Part shown: in pieces, positions 1-8,117 of the stretch
Layout: each line of letters opens with the position of its first letter
Numbering within the stretch: position 1 is the stretch's first letter
Translations under genes and position numbers: made by a program
The notes under the pieces: generated by a model
Database searches by the model: none
What the model was told of the DNA's origin: nothing
The model's input: only the letters and a program-made list of their open reading frames with translations
Assembly: GCA_048499455.1 (NCBI GenBank)
Contig: JASNZV010000007.1
Location: 186,001-250,000 of the forward strand
DNA length: 64,000 bases
DNA from: CFX5 sp023384495
GTDB taxonomy: Bacteria; Chloroflexota; Anaerolineae; Caldilineales; Caldilineaceae
Direction of reading: 5' to 3'

Positions 1-491
1 CAGGCCAGGCCAATGCCCCCAAGCGCCATCAACGCGGCCAGCCACCAGAGGCCGGTCATGACGGCCAACGACAGAAAAAAGATCGAGCCGAATGTATACA
101 GCGGGTGACGAATCCAGCGGTAGGGGCCATGCGTCACCAAGCGATGGCCCTGGCGCGTGGTTGCCAATGGCGAAATGTTGTTGCGAATGGTGGCAAACAG
201 CCAATGTAGGGCCGGCAGCATGAGCATGACACCGCCTGCGCCCACCCAGCGCAGCCAGGTCGGCAACTCCACCCGCGCCCATGCCACCCACGCCGGCTGC
301 ACAAGGTAGGCGAGCAGCGGCAAGAGGGCGGCCAGACCCACCAGCCGCAACAGCACCAGCAACCACCGACCTTCGACGCGCGCCATCTTGCCACCCTCAC
401 GCTCTGCTCGATGGCGAAAGTAAACGCTGATCGACATGGCGCTCAGCAGGCTAAACCCTGCGATCGATTGAAATATCCATTCTCCAGTCAT
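1..491 (-). CDS. ICMT/PEMT-like membrane methyltransferase (partial, C-terminus off window)
   Basis: An open frame reads from an ATG at 491 off the left edge, giving the first 163 residues. Hydrophobic stretches fall near residues 8-24, 44-65, 82-100 and 135-160. Between the last two lies HxLVTxGPYRWIRHPLYTFG (residues 116-135). A Gly-Pro-Tyr block followed by Arg-His-Pro-x-Tyr is the cofactor-binding signature of the isoprenylcysteine carboxyl methyltransferase / phospholipid methyltransferase superfamily. In bacteria these integral membrane proteins methylate lipids or small hydrophobic acceptors using S-adenosylmethionine; the substrate here cannot be told. The gene runs away from the metal transporter and ends outside the window. 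Family fairly sure, function open. Confidence 0.75.
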   Translation of the reverse strand, partial: MTGEWIFQSIAGFSLLSAMSISVYFRHRAEREGGKMARVEGRWLLVLLRLVGLAALLPLLAYLVQPAWVAWARVELPTWLRWVGAGGVMLMLPALHWLFATIRNNISPLATTRQGHRLVTHGPYRWIRHPLYTFGSIFFLSLAVMTGLWWLAALMALGGIGLA

Positions 492-520
492 TGAAGTCAA
501 CCCCTTCACTCGTGTTTATT

Positions 521-591
521 GTAGGTCATCGCCTCGGGCGTGACCTCTTCGCTCAGCGATCAACTTTGTCACGCCCGAGGCGATGACCTAC
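521..591. repeat. Perfect 24-bp inverted repeat
   Basis: GTAGGTCATCGCCTCGGGCG with four further bases (521-544) is repeated exactly as its reverse complement at 568-591, with a 23-base loop. The hairpin lies between the start of the methyltransferase gene (491) and the 3' end of the metal permease operon (685). It could act as a transcription barrier or be a small palindromic element. No T-tract follows. Confidence 0.8.
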
Positions 592-610
592 TACGTGGAG
601 AGGCGACATT

Positions 611-647
611 GTGCGTCGCACTCCACGATTCCCCGTGGTGCTGCCAA
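611..647. repeat. Dispersed repeat A, copy 1 (GTGCGTCGCACTCCACG)
   Basis: Seventeen bases, GTGCGTCGCACTCCACG, are identical to 35769-35785, and similarity continues with a few mismatches for about 20 bases more. Both copies sit just downstream of the stop codon of a minus-strand gene (here the permease ending at 685). CCACG and CGTGG within this copy can pair around a short loop. Confidence 0.65.
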
Positions 648-684
648 AGTAAGTTGAATGCAAGACTTCTCTGTGAAACATGCA

Positions 685-1791
685 CTAACGAACAAGCGCT
701 TGTTGGGCCAGCGTGCGGCCTAAATCGGTCAATGAGAGATGTTCCTGTTGGCGCAACACCGCGCCATTGCGTTCGGCGTAGCGCACCACTTTGGCGGCAA
801 AAGCTGGCTCCCAACGCACCTCTTCCACCAGATGGTCGATGCGATTTTCAATCAGTTCTTCGGGGCGGCCCTCATGTTGCATAAGGTGGATGGCGAGCAT
901 GGTTTGGCCGAACTCAAGCGCTTGGCGCGTGCGCCGTTGCGCCAGGGCCACCAGACCCCGCTGCGGCGCAAAAAGCAGAATGAACAAGAAGACAATGCCG
1001 GTCACCGTCGCCATGGAGCCAGCGATATTGGCGTTGAGAGCACGCGCCAGCCAGTAGCCGCCAATCGCGCTCGCTGCGGCAATCAGGGCGCTCAGCCCCA
1101 ACATGCGGCGCAGCTGATCCGTCAACAGGTAGGCCGCCGCCGCAGGCGTCACCATAAGCGCCACCACCAACACCGAGCCAACCGCATCGAATGCGCCCAC
1201 CGCCGTGATCGACACCAACGACATGAGCGCATAATGGAGCAAGACCGGCGAGAAACCCAACACAGCAGCCAGCCCGGCGTCAAAGGTGGCCAGCTTCAGC
1301 TCCTTATAGAAGAGGCCGATGAAGAACAGATTGAGCAACAGGATGCCGCCCATCCATACCAGCGACTTGGGCAAGTCCAGCCCCAGCAACATCATGCGGT
1401 CGAAGGGCGCAAAGGCCAACTCGCCCAACAACACCGCATCGACATCCAGGTGAACGCCGCGCGCAAAGCGCGAGATCAGGATGACGGCCACGCTAAAGAG
1501 TGCGGGGAAGACCAGCCCAATCGCGGCGTCCTGCTTGACGAGGCGTGTGGTGTAGAGCAATTCCACCAGCGCCACGGTGATGACGCCCATGCCCGCCGCC
1601 CCCAAGAGCAGGAGCGGCGAGTGCAGATCCTGCACCGCAAAGAAAGTCAATACGATCCCCAGCAAGACGGTGTGACTGATGGCGTCGCTCATCAGCGCCA
1701 TTCCGCGCAAGACCAAATACACGCCGGGTAAGGCGCACGCCACCGCCACCACCGCAGCGATCAGTTGAATCTCAATTTGTGTGGCTGTCAT
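685..1791 (-). CDS. Metal ABC transporter permease (TroD/MntB type) with C-terminal winged-helix-like extension
   Basis: A 368-residue ABC-3 family permease with about eight or nine hydrophobic helices over residues 1-285, forming the inner-membrane channel for Mn/Zn/Fe import. The last ~95 residues are soluble and include LSLTDLGRTLAQQALVR at the end. A 'LT..G...A' ending of this kind is typical of DtxR-type winged-helix domains; permease-repressor fusions are known in this transporter class (chlamydial YtgCR). ATG at 1791 is chosen over an upstream GTG at 1821, which would run into the preceding gene. Last gene of the operon: the upstream permease stops at 1826. Transport role sure, nature of the tail inferred. 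Confidence 0.9.
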   Translation of the reverse strand: MTATQIEIQLIAAVVAVACALPGVYLVLRGMALMSDAISHTVLLGIVLTFFAVQDLHSPLLLLGAAGMGVITVALVELLYTTRLVKQDAAIGLVFPALFSVAVILISRFARGVHLDVDAVLLGELAFAPFDRMMLLGLDLPKSLVWMGGILLLNLFFIGLFYKELKLATFDAGLAAVLGFSPVLLHYALMSLVSITAVGAFDAVGSVLVVALMVTPAAAAYLLTDQLRRMLGLSALIAAASAIGGYWLARALNANIAGSMATVTGIVFLFILLFAPQRGLVALAQRRTRQALEFGQTMLAIHLMQHEGRPEELIENRIDHLVEEVRWEPAFAAKVVRYAERNGAVLRQQEHLSLTDLGRTLAQQALVR

Positions 1792-1825
1792 AATCCAAGT
1801 TCCCCAGCTCCATATGCCCACTGGT

Positions 1826-2944
1826 TCAACGATCGTGTACCATGCGCTGAGCCGCCGCCACGCCGTCGGCGGTTAGCGCCCACTGTTGTGCATCCACCTG
1901 ATGCACCAACCCCTGTGCGGCCAGCGCACGCAGGCTGGCGCGCACCCCACGCTCCCCCGCGCCCATGATGCGCAGCGCCGACACGGAATGGGGGTGGGTC
2001 GGTGAATCGTGTTGCATGGCCATGCGATAGAGACTGCTCAGCACCTGATGAGTCTGAAGCCGCCGCCGGTTGCGCTGTTGCCGGAACCAACCCCACACCA
2101 GGCCCCGGTTGGGCGCAAAGAGCAGCGAGACGATCACGATGAGGCTGATGCAAAGCACGATCACCGGCCCCGTAGAGAGACCCTGCCCCAGGCTGCTGAT
2201 CAGCGTACCGGCCACACCGGCCAGCGCGCCAAAGCACGACGAAAGCGCCACCATGACGCCAAGCCGGTTGGTCCACTGTCGGGCGGCTGCGGCGGGCGCC
2301 ACCACCATCGCGCTCATGAGGACGACGCCCACGGCCTGCAGGCCCACCACAATGGCGATGACCAACAGCAGGGTGAAGAGCACCTCGATCCACTGCATGG
2401 GGAAGCCGGCGCTGGCGCCAAAGTCGCGGTCAAAGGCGAGCAGCTTGAACTCTTTCCAGAAGAGCAGCATGAGCATGAGCGCCAACCCGCCAAAGGCGGC
2501 CATGGTGATCACATCTTCGGTGAGCAGTGTGGCCGCCTGCCCAAAGAGAAACTTGTTGAGCCCGGCCTGGCGCGCGTTGGGGTCGCGCTGCAAGAAGGTC
2601 AACAACAGCAAGCCAAACCCAAAGAAGACCGACAAAATAATGCCCATAGAACTGTCTTCTTTGACACGCGTATAGCGGTTGACCACCAGCATCACAGCCA
2701 CACCCACAAGCCCGGCTGCCGCTGCCCCCAACATCAGCACCGACGGATTCTTCAGCCCCGTGAGCATAAAGGCCAGCACCACCCCTGGCAGCGCGGCGTG
2801 GGACATAGTGTCGCCCAGCAGGCTTTGACGCCGCAAGAGGGCAAATGCGCCCAATGCGCCGCTGACAATCCCCAATGTTGCTGCGCCCAGCGCAACCGTG
2901 CGCAGTGTATAGTCGAAAAAGAGATCGTAGATAATTTGATACAT
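1826..2944 (-). CDS. Metal ABC transporter permease (TroC/MntB type) with C-terminal winged-helix-like extension
   Basis: The second ABC-3 family permease, 372 residues, with hydrophobic helices filling roughly residues 10-285. It should pair with the downstream permease as the membrane heterodimer served by one ATPase. From about residue 300 a soluble tail begins, containing RIMGAGERGVRASLRALAAQ and ending WALTADGVAAAQRMVHDR, again like a winged helix (recognition helix, then 'LT..G...A'). ATG at 2944 is preferred to the one at 2953 because AAGGA lies 8 bases upstream of it and directly against the earlier one. It sits 54 bases after the ATPase gene in the same operon. Confidence 0.9.
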   Translation of the reverse strand: MYQIIYDLFFDYTLRTVALGAATLGIVSGALGAFALLRRQSLLGDTMSHAALPGVVLAFMLTGLKNPSVLMLGAAAAGLVGVAVMLVVNRYTRVKEDSSMGIILSVFFGFGLLLLTFLQRDPNARQAGLNKFLFGQAATLLTEDVITMAAFGGLALMLMLLFWKEFKLLAFDRDFGASAGFPMQWIEVLFTLLLVIAIVVGLQAVGVVLMSAMVVAPAAAARQWTNRLGVMVALSSCFGALAGVAGTLISSLGQGLSTGPVIVLCISLIVIVSLLFAPNRGLVWGWFRQQRNRRRLQTHQVLSSLYRMAMQHDSPTHPHSVSALRIMGAGERGVRASLRALAAQGLVHQVDAQQWALTADGVAAAQRMVHDR

Positions 2945-2998
2945 GGGCAACATCCTTGTCAGTGGACGATAGACGATAGTTCGTGAAAATCTTCGCGC

Positions 2999-3817
2999 CT
3001 AATCCCCTACCTCAGCCGCCACCTGTTGCGTCGAGGCTGGCTGGCCGGCCGTAGATTGCAGCATCTCTCCGGCCGCGCCATTGCCGTTGCGCGAGAGAAA
3101 CGCAACGCGCCCGCCATAGGTGAGCCGCAAGTTCTCTTCGGTAAAGACCTCGTTCACCGGCCCGCTGGCAATCCGCCGCACATTGAGCAGCGTCACCCAG
3201 TCAAAATACTCGGGCACTGTCTGGAGATCATGGTGGACGACACAGACCGTCTTGCCTGCGGCGCGCAATTCTTTGAGCAGGGTGACGATGGCCCGCTCGG
3301 TGATGGCGTCCACCCCCTGGAACGGCTCATCCATGAAGTAGACCTGCGCATCCTGCACCAATGCGCGCGCCAAAAAGGTGCGCTGCTGTTGGCCGCCCGA
3401 AAGCTGGCTGATCTGCCGGGGCGCATAGTCGCGCATGCCTACCTTTTCCAGCGCGGCCAAAGCCTGATCGCGTTCGCGGCGGCCAGGGCGGCGGAACCAG
3501 CCAAGCGCGCCATATCGCCCCATCATCACCACGTCGAGCACGCTGGTAGGGAAATCCCAGTCCACGCTGCCGCGCTGGGGCACATAGCCCACCAGGTGAC
3601 GCTGTTGGCGATAGGGCTTACCGTAAATCCGCACCTGCCCCGCTGCAGGGGTAATCAGACCCAAGATCGCCTTGATGAGCGTCGTCTTGCCGGCGCCGTT
3701 GGGGCCGACGATGGCCATCAGCGTGCCCGAAGGCGCCTGCACATCCACATCCCAAAGCACGGGCTTGTCGCCATAGGCGACGGTGAGGTCGGTGACTTCA
3801 ACAGCCGATATGCTCAT
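2999..3817 (-). CDS. Metal ABC transporter ATP-binding protein (TroB/MntA/ZnuC type)
   Basis: A 272-residue ABC ATPase energising metal uptake. Walker A GPNGAGKTT at residues 38-46, the Q-loop glutamine at 81 (YVPQRG), signature LSGGQQQR at 139-146, Walker B VYFMDEP at 159-165, and the switch histidine in VVHHD at 193-197. The spacing and the ISQLSGG context match the Mn/Zn/Fe branch. ATG at 3817 has GGAG 8 bases upstream; an in-frame GTG nine bases earlier lacks room for a ribosome site. It lies between the binding-protein gene and the two permease genes, the standard order for these operons. Confidence 0.95.
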   Translation of the reverse strand: MSISAVEVTDLTVAYGDKPVLWDVDVQAPSGTLMAIVGPNGAGKTTLIKAILGLITPAAGQVRIYGKPYRQQRHLVGYVPQRGSVDWDFPTSVLDVVMMGRYGALGWFRRPGRRERDQALAALEKVGMRDYAPRQISQLSGGQQQRTFLARALVQDAQVYFMDEPFQGVDAITERAIVTLLKELRAAGKTVCVVHHDLQTVPEYFDWVTLLNVRRIASGPVNEVFTEENLRLTYGGRVAFLSRNGNGAAGEMLQSTAGQPASTQQVAAEVGD

Positions 3818-3904
3818 GCCGTACACTCCAATCGTAAGGCGAATGCAATCATAGAGTTCAAAGGGTTTCGTATTATCATACCGTGGAATATGGGTTTGGA
3901 AAAT

Positions 3905-4849
3905 CTAATCGGTCGACTGCCCCAACAGCGCGCCCACGATGGTGTCGATATTGTGACGAACCATACCGACATATGTGCCTTCGGGTGTCCCTGGGTTGCC
4001 CATGGCGTCGGAAAAGAGTTCGCCTCCAATGACGACATCGCGCCCGCGGCTGCGCACCGCCGCCTGCAGCGCCTCCACGTTGCGCACCGGCACAGAGGAC
4101 TCGACAAAGATGGCGTGGATCTGTCGTTCGGTAATGAAGTCGGCCAGACTGCGCACATCTGCCGCCCCAGCCTCCGAGGCGGTGCTGATGCCCTGTAGAC
4201 CACGCACATCAAAGCCATAGGCGCGGCCAAAATAGTGAAACGCGTCGTGCGCCGTGATCAAGACCCGCTGCTCCGCGGGCAGCCGGGCAGCCTCGGCCTT
4301 GACATAGGCATCCAGCTCGGCCAGCTCTTGCAGATAGCGAGCAGCGTTGCTGCGGTATTGTTCTGCATTGGCAGAGTCGGCTTCGACCAACGTATCGCGC
4401 ACGGCTTCGACTGCCTTCATCCAGAGCTGTACATCGAACCAGATGTGGGGGTCATACTCGTCGGCGTAGGCAGCCCACGGCAGCAGCAAGCCCTCGTCGA
4501 TGGTCTCGCCGACCGCGACAACGCGCTTGCGTTCGCCGAGCTGCTTGAGGATCGAGTCCATCTGCGCCTCAAGAAACAGGCCATTGTAAAAGATGATATC
4601 GGCATTTTGTAGCGCTTCCACGTCGCCTTCACTCGCCACATAGAGGTGCGGATCAACGCCGGCGCCCATCAACCCGCGCACCCGGATATGCTCCCCCCCG
4701 ACAATCTGCACGATGTCGGTGAGCATCCCGATCGTGGTGACAACCCGCGGTCGATCATCGCTTGCGGTTGCTGCGCTGGTCGAATTGCTACACCCAGCGA
4801 TCACAGACACAAGAAGGATGGCCAAGACCAGATGATGAATACGGTTCAT
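3905..4849 (-). CDS. Metal ABC transporter substrate-binding lipoprotein (TroA/MntC/ZnuA family)
   Basis: A 314-residue cluster A-I binding protein. The signal peptide ends in lipobox IAGC with Cys20 as the lipidated residue. Expected metal ligands are His68 (DPHLY), His135 (DPHIWFD), His201 (TAHDAFHYFG) and Asp281 (ELFSDAMG); this His3-Asp set at near-identical spacing is that of TroA. The His-rich loop of ZnuA is absent, which favours Mn/Fe or broad specificity over dedicated Zn uptake; that is inference. ATG at 4849 has AAAGG upstream and gives a clean signal peptide; the frame extends further to 4873. First gene of the operon, behind the palindromic operator at 4935-4948. Confidence 0.95.
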   Translation of the reverse strand: MNRIHHLVLAILLVSVIAGCSNSTSAATASDDRPRVVTTIGMLTDIVQIVGGEHIRVRGLMGAGVDPHLYVASEGDVEALQNADIIFYNGLFLEAQMDSILKQLGERKRVVAVGETIDEGLLLPWAAYADEYDPHIWFDVQLWMKAVEAVRDTLVEADSANAEQYRSNAARYLQELAELDAYVKAEAARLPAEQRVLITAHDAFHYFGRAYGFDVRGLQGISTASEAGAADVRSLADFITERQIHAIFVESSVPVRNVEALQAAVRSRGRDVVIGGELFSDAMGNPGTPEGTYVGMVRHNIDTIVGALLGQSTD

Positions 4850-4934
4850 ATCAATGCCTTTCGTTACACTCAAGCTTGCTGTTGGCTTCCGGCATACAGC
4901 GCAACCTTATCCTGATGCACGCCGAAAACAAAAT

Positions 4935-4948
4935 TTAGTCATGACTAA
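4935..4948. promoter_or_regulatory. DtxR/MntR-like operator upstream of metal ABC operon
   Basis: TTAGTCATGACTAA is a perfect 14-base palindrome 86 bases upstream of the binding-protein start. Its TTAG...CTAA ends match the outer bases of DtxR/IdeR boxes. On the minus strand it lies just downstream of AT-rich -10-like sequence (TATGAT or TATAAA in 4956-4967), so a bound repressor would block transcription start. Metal-dependent repression of the four-gene operon is inferred. No dtxR-family repressor gene is in the window apart from the permease tails. Confidence 0.6.
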
Positions 4949-5110
4949 TCTTTTTATATCATAACATAAACTATTTCGAGTGTCAAGTCCAACTTTTGTC
5001 GTTCGGGCGTGCGGTCGAATGTGCGGCGGCGGCGGGAGGCGCATCTCCAATCATTGAGCGCTTGCGCAAAGATCGGGTGGATTCAGATGTCGTTTATCTT
5101 GTGAGTGTGA

Positions 5111-5136
5111 TTGTCCTACATTTTGCCGTAGGACAA
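5111..5136. promoter_or_regulatory. 9-bp inverted repeat upstream of the TRAP permease genes
   Basis: TTGTCCTAC (5111-5119) and GTAGGACAA (5128-5136) are exact reverse complements around 8 bases, about 85 bases before the dctQ start. The spacing suits an operator for a dimeric regulator (GntR-type sites have this TTGT...ACAA form) or an RNA hairpin. The remainder of the 4850-5220 gap shows no gene. Confidence 0.4.
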
Positions 5137-5220
5137 ATTGACAAGCAGGCTGATTCTGGCGATACTTCGCCTAACCACACATCCAATCCTCTGACCTCAC
5201 TGCAAAGGAGGCCAACGCTC

Positions 5221-5793
5221 TTGCGCTCCCTTCTCAAATTTGCCACGGCCATTGACGCCATCAGCGAGTTCTTTGGCGCCATTGCCAATTATGTGGTCGT
5301 GCTGGTGATCCTGGTCGGTTTTTACAACGTAGTGGCGCGCTACATTGGCCGGCTGATTGGGGTCACCCTGGCGTCCAACACCTACATCGAGCTTCAATGG
5401 TATCTCTTCTCAGTGATCTTCTTCTTGGGCTTTGGCTATATCCTCAAACATGGCGTCAATGTTCGGGTAGACTTCCTCTACACCCGCTTTGGTCCCCAGG
5501 GGCGGGCGTGGATCGACCTGCTAGGCACCGTGCTCTTTCTCATCCCGTTCTGTCTGATTGGCCTCTATGTCACCTACTCACCGGTGCTGCGCTCGTGGGT
5601 AACGTGGGAAATGTCTAGCGATGCGGGTGGACTGCCGCGCGCGCCGATCAAGTCGTTTATCATCCTTGCGTTTGTCTTACTCTTGCTCCAGAGCATTGCT
5701 CAGGTCATCAAATATGTGGCGGTGCTGCGGGGCGATCCCGAAGTGACCCAAACTCTCTACGCCGAAGAAGCCGCTCTGCCGGCCACAGAATAG
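5221..5793 (+). CDS. dctQ: TRAP transporter small permease (DctQ)
   Basis: A 190-residue four-helix membrane protein, the small subunit of a tripartite ATP-independent periplasmic transporter. It links the binding protein to the large DctM channel and uses an ion gradient. Hydrophobic helices lie near residues 18-40, 58-75, 96-116 and 146-166. GYILKHGVNVRVDFLYTRF matches the conserved loop of this family. The open frame reaches back to 4996, but the start is taken at TTG 5221 because AAAGGAGG (5204-5211) sits 9 bases before it and the resulting length is normal for DctQ. The 8-base gap to dctM implies co-translation. Confidence 0.88.
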   Translation: MRSLLKFATAIDAISEFFGAIANYVVVLVILVGFYNVVARYIGRLIGVTLASNTYIELQWYLFSVIFFLGFGYILKHGVNVRVDFLYTRFGPQGRAWIDLLGTVLFLIPFCLIGLYVTYSPVLRSWVTWEMSSDAGGLPRAPIKSFIILAFVLLLLQSIAQVIKYVAVLRGDPEVTQTLYAEEAALPATE

Positions 5794-5801
5794 GAGCGCA
5801 C

Positions 5802-7148
5802 ATGGGCAACGAATGGTTGGTGATCGCCATGTTTGCCGGCTTTATTTTGATCCTGCTCAGCGGCTACCCGGTGGCCTTTTCGTTTGCCGGCACGGCGATT
5901 GTCTTTGGGCTGATTGGCTATTGGATGGGCATTCTTGACCCCAACCGGCTACGGGCGTTGCTCTTTATTTGGTTTGGCACCATGTCCAACTTCACGCTGC
6001 TGGCGATCCCTTACTTCATCTTTTTGGGCGCCATCCTCGAAAAGTCAGGCATCGCCGAAGAATTGCTGGAGACGGTGGGCATTATGCTGGGGCCGGTGCG
6101 CGGGGGCATGGCGCTCACCGTGGTCATTGTGGGGACGCTGCTGGCCGCCACCACCGGCGTGGTGGCGGCGACGATCATTGTCATGGGCATGTTGACGCTG
6201 CCCATTATGTTGCGCTACGGCTACGACAAGCAGCTTGCCTCAGGCGTGATTGTCGCTTCGGGCACCATGGCGCAGATGATCCCGCCTAGCCTGGTGTTGG
6301 TGCTGCTCAGCGACCAGATCGGCGTGTCGGTGGGCGATCTCTTTTTGGGCGCGGTGATCCCGGGTCTGTTGCTGGCCGGCGCCTATATTGTCTATGTGCT
6401 GGGCGTGGCCTACTTTCGGCCCGAAGCGGCGCCACCCCTGCCACCCGAAGCGCGCACCGTGCGCGGATGGGCGCTGTTCTGGCGCGTGTTGCGCGCAGTG
6501 GCGCCGCCGGTCTTGTTGATCCTTGCCGTGTTGGGGAGCATCTTTCAGGGCATTGCCACCCCCACCGAGGCAGGCACCGTGGGCGCGGTGGGCGCCTGTC
6601 TGCTCGCAGCATTCAACGGGCGGCTCAACTGGAAGCTGATCATCGATTCGGCCAAATCGACGGCGCGGGTGACGGCGCTGGTGGTGATCATCCTCTTTTG
6701 CGCATCGCTCTTTAGCCTGATCTTTGATGCCTTGGGCGGTAAGGCGCTGATCACCAACATGCTGATCAACGCGCCGGGCGGCTATTGGGGGTTTCTTTTG
6801 ATTGCCAATCTGGCTGTCTTTATCCTCGGCATCCCGCTCGAGTTTACCGAGATCTGTTTCATAGTCATGCCCCTCTTTGTGCCAGCGGCGCTTGCGCTGG
6901 ACATCGACCTGGCCTGGTTTGCGATTGTGATGGCGATCAACTTGCAGACGGCCTTTATCTCGCCGCCGGTGGGCTTTTCGCTCTTTTACCTTCAGAGCGC
7001 CTCGCCGCGCGAAGTCACCACGGCGGACATCCACCGCAGCGCCATCCCGTTTATGGTCATCCAACTCATCGTCTTGGGGATCGTCATCGCCTTTCCACAG
7101 ACGGTGCGCTGGCTGATCGACGCAGCCAGCCGTGTGCCGGGGACATGA
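5802..7148 (+). CDS. dctM: TRAP transporter large permease (DctM)
   Basis: A 448-residue, largely hydrophobic protein with about a dozen membrane helices, matching the usual DctM length. Family landmarks include SGYPVAFSFAGTAI near the N-terminus, FTLLAIPYFIFLGAILEKSG, GTMAQMIPPSLVLVLL and, near the C-terminus, LQTAFISPPVGFSLFYLQS. It forms the ion-coupled translocation channel with DctQ. AGGAG lies five bases before the ATG. The stop is only 6 bases from the convergent stop of the kinase-like gene. The binding protein for the pair is probably the DctP encoded on the other strand at 8118-9257. Confidence 0.95.
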   Translation: MGNEWLVIAMFAGFILILLSGYPVAFSFAGTAIVFGLIGYWMGILDPNRLRALLFIWFGTMSNFTLLAIPYFIFLGAILEKSGIAEELLETVGIMLGPVRGGMALTVVIVGTLLAATTGVVAATIIVMGMLTLPIMLRYGYDKQLASGVIVASGTMAQMIPPSLVLVLLSDQIGVSVGDLFLGAVIPGLLLAGAYIVYVLGVAYFRPEAAPPLPPEARTVRGWALFWRVLRAVAPPVLLILAVLGSIFQGIATPTEAGTVGAVGACLLAAFNGRLNWKLIIDSAKSTARVTALVVIILFCASLFSLIFDALGGKALITNMLINAPGGYWGFLLIANLAVFILGIPLEFTEICFIVMPLFVPAALALDIDLAWFAIVMAINLQTAFISPPVGFSLFYLQSASPREVTTADIHRSAIPFMVIQLIVLGIVIAFPQTVRWLIDAASRVPGT

Positions 7149-7154
7149 CGCGCG

Positions 7155-8060
7155 CTACGCCAGCCAACGGACGATGGCGTCGCAGCGCGCGGGGTCTTCG
7201 GTAAACCCCACGCTTAGCCCCCACAGCCAATAGTCTACGCAGCGAACCAAGGTCCATGCGCGCGCCCGCTCGGCATCGAGCGCGGCTGCCTCAACCAACA
7301 ACTGAAAGTGGGGTTCAAGCCCGCCGGCCTCCTCGATCTCTTCGAGGCGCCGCCATAACAACTGTGCAATCCCATATTCAGGGTCGCCCACCACCACCTT
7401 TGGGTCTACCGCCAGCCACGGTTCGCGGCCACCGGCCAGCACATTCGCATCGTGCAGGTCGTAATTGACCAGCAGCCCCCCCGCCGTGGCGCCCAGGTCA
7501 CGCGCCGCATCCATGGCGCGCGCCAAGGTGCGACGGGGCATGGGCCGGCCATAGGCTTCCCAATTGGCGGTCAGGGTTGCGGACAGCGCTGGCCCCACCT
7601 CGCGCAACGTGGCAAAGCCAGGCGGCGCCGGGATGGCGAGCCGGCGCAACAACCGGCCAGCAATCGTCAGCGCCTCCCCAATCGCCAGATCACCCAGCGA
7701 GCGCCGGTGGTCTAACCGCTCCAGCAGTAGGGCGCCCAATGTGGGTTCCTCTGCAAGTAGGCGCACCGCGCCGCGGCCATCCCACGCGGCGAGGGCCAGC
7801 GCCTCTTCTGCGGAGGATTCGTCCCCGAGGGAGACCTTGAGCACACAGGCTTCGTCTTTGCGCCGCACGGGGATGACCAGGCCGAGATAACCATGCATGG
7901 ACGGGCCGTCGACCTCTAGATTCCAGTGGCGGCAGAGCCCACCGACCATTTCCGGCAGTTCGGCGATCCATCGACGCCCAGCCTCCCCGGCGCGCTTGAC
8001 CGTAGCCGCGGCAAAGGCGGTGGGAACCACAAGCGCGCCGTCGGGATCAGTGCTCAACAT
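7155..8060 (-). CDS. Aminoglycoside/hydroxyurea kinase family protein (APH(6)-like)
   Basis: A 301-residue protein of the family that includes streptomycin 6-kinases. The N-lobe lysine is in VLKVSLGD (Lys75), followed by a glutamate-bearing helix. The catalytic loop reads NYDLHDANVL, giving Asp201 and Asn206. The metal-binding motif is VDPK with Asp219, the DPK form seen in APH(6) in place of DFG. Known members inactivate streptomycin or hydroxyurea, but many chromosomal homologues have unknown substrates. The gene is 57 bases after dctP on the same strand and may share its transcript. Family assignment is good; resistance is not proven. Confidence 0.8.
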   Translation of the reverse strand: MLSTDPDGALVVPTAFAAATVKRAGEAGRRWIAELPEMVGGLCRHWNLEVDGPSMHGYLGLVIPVRRKDEACVLKVSLGDESSAEEALALAAWDGRGAVRLLAEEPTLGALLLERLDHRRSLGDLAIGEALTIAGRLLRRLAIPAPPGFATLREVGPALSATLTANWEAYGRPMPRRTLARAMDAARDLGATAGGLLVNYDLHDANVLAGGREPWLAVDPKVVVGDPEYGIAQLLWRRLEEIEEAGGLEPHFQLLVEAAALDAERARAWTLVRCVDYWLWGLSVGFTEDPARCDAIVRWLA

Positions 8061-8117
8061 TCACCTCGTGAGCGCAACATCCCCGACGACGAGAACCGAG
8101 GATGTTGATACACCGTG

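Noticed and set aside
739..2986. Long plus-strand open frames (739-1731 and 2009-2986) over the metal permease genes
   Set aside because: His/Gln/Arg-rich translations with no recognisable domain; the opposite strand encodes clear membrane permeases.
4996..5220. N-terminal 75-residue extension of DctQ from the ATG at 4996
   Set aside because: The extension includes the intergenic hairpin and lacks a ribosome site; AAAGGAGG before TTG 5221 gives the normal family length.
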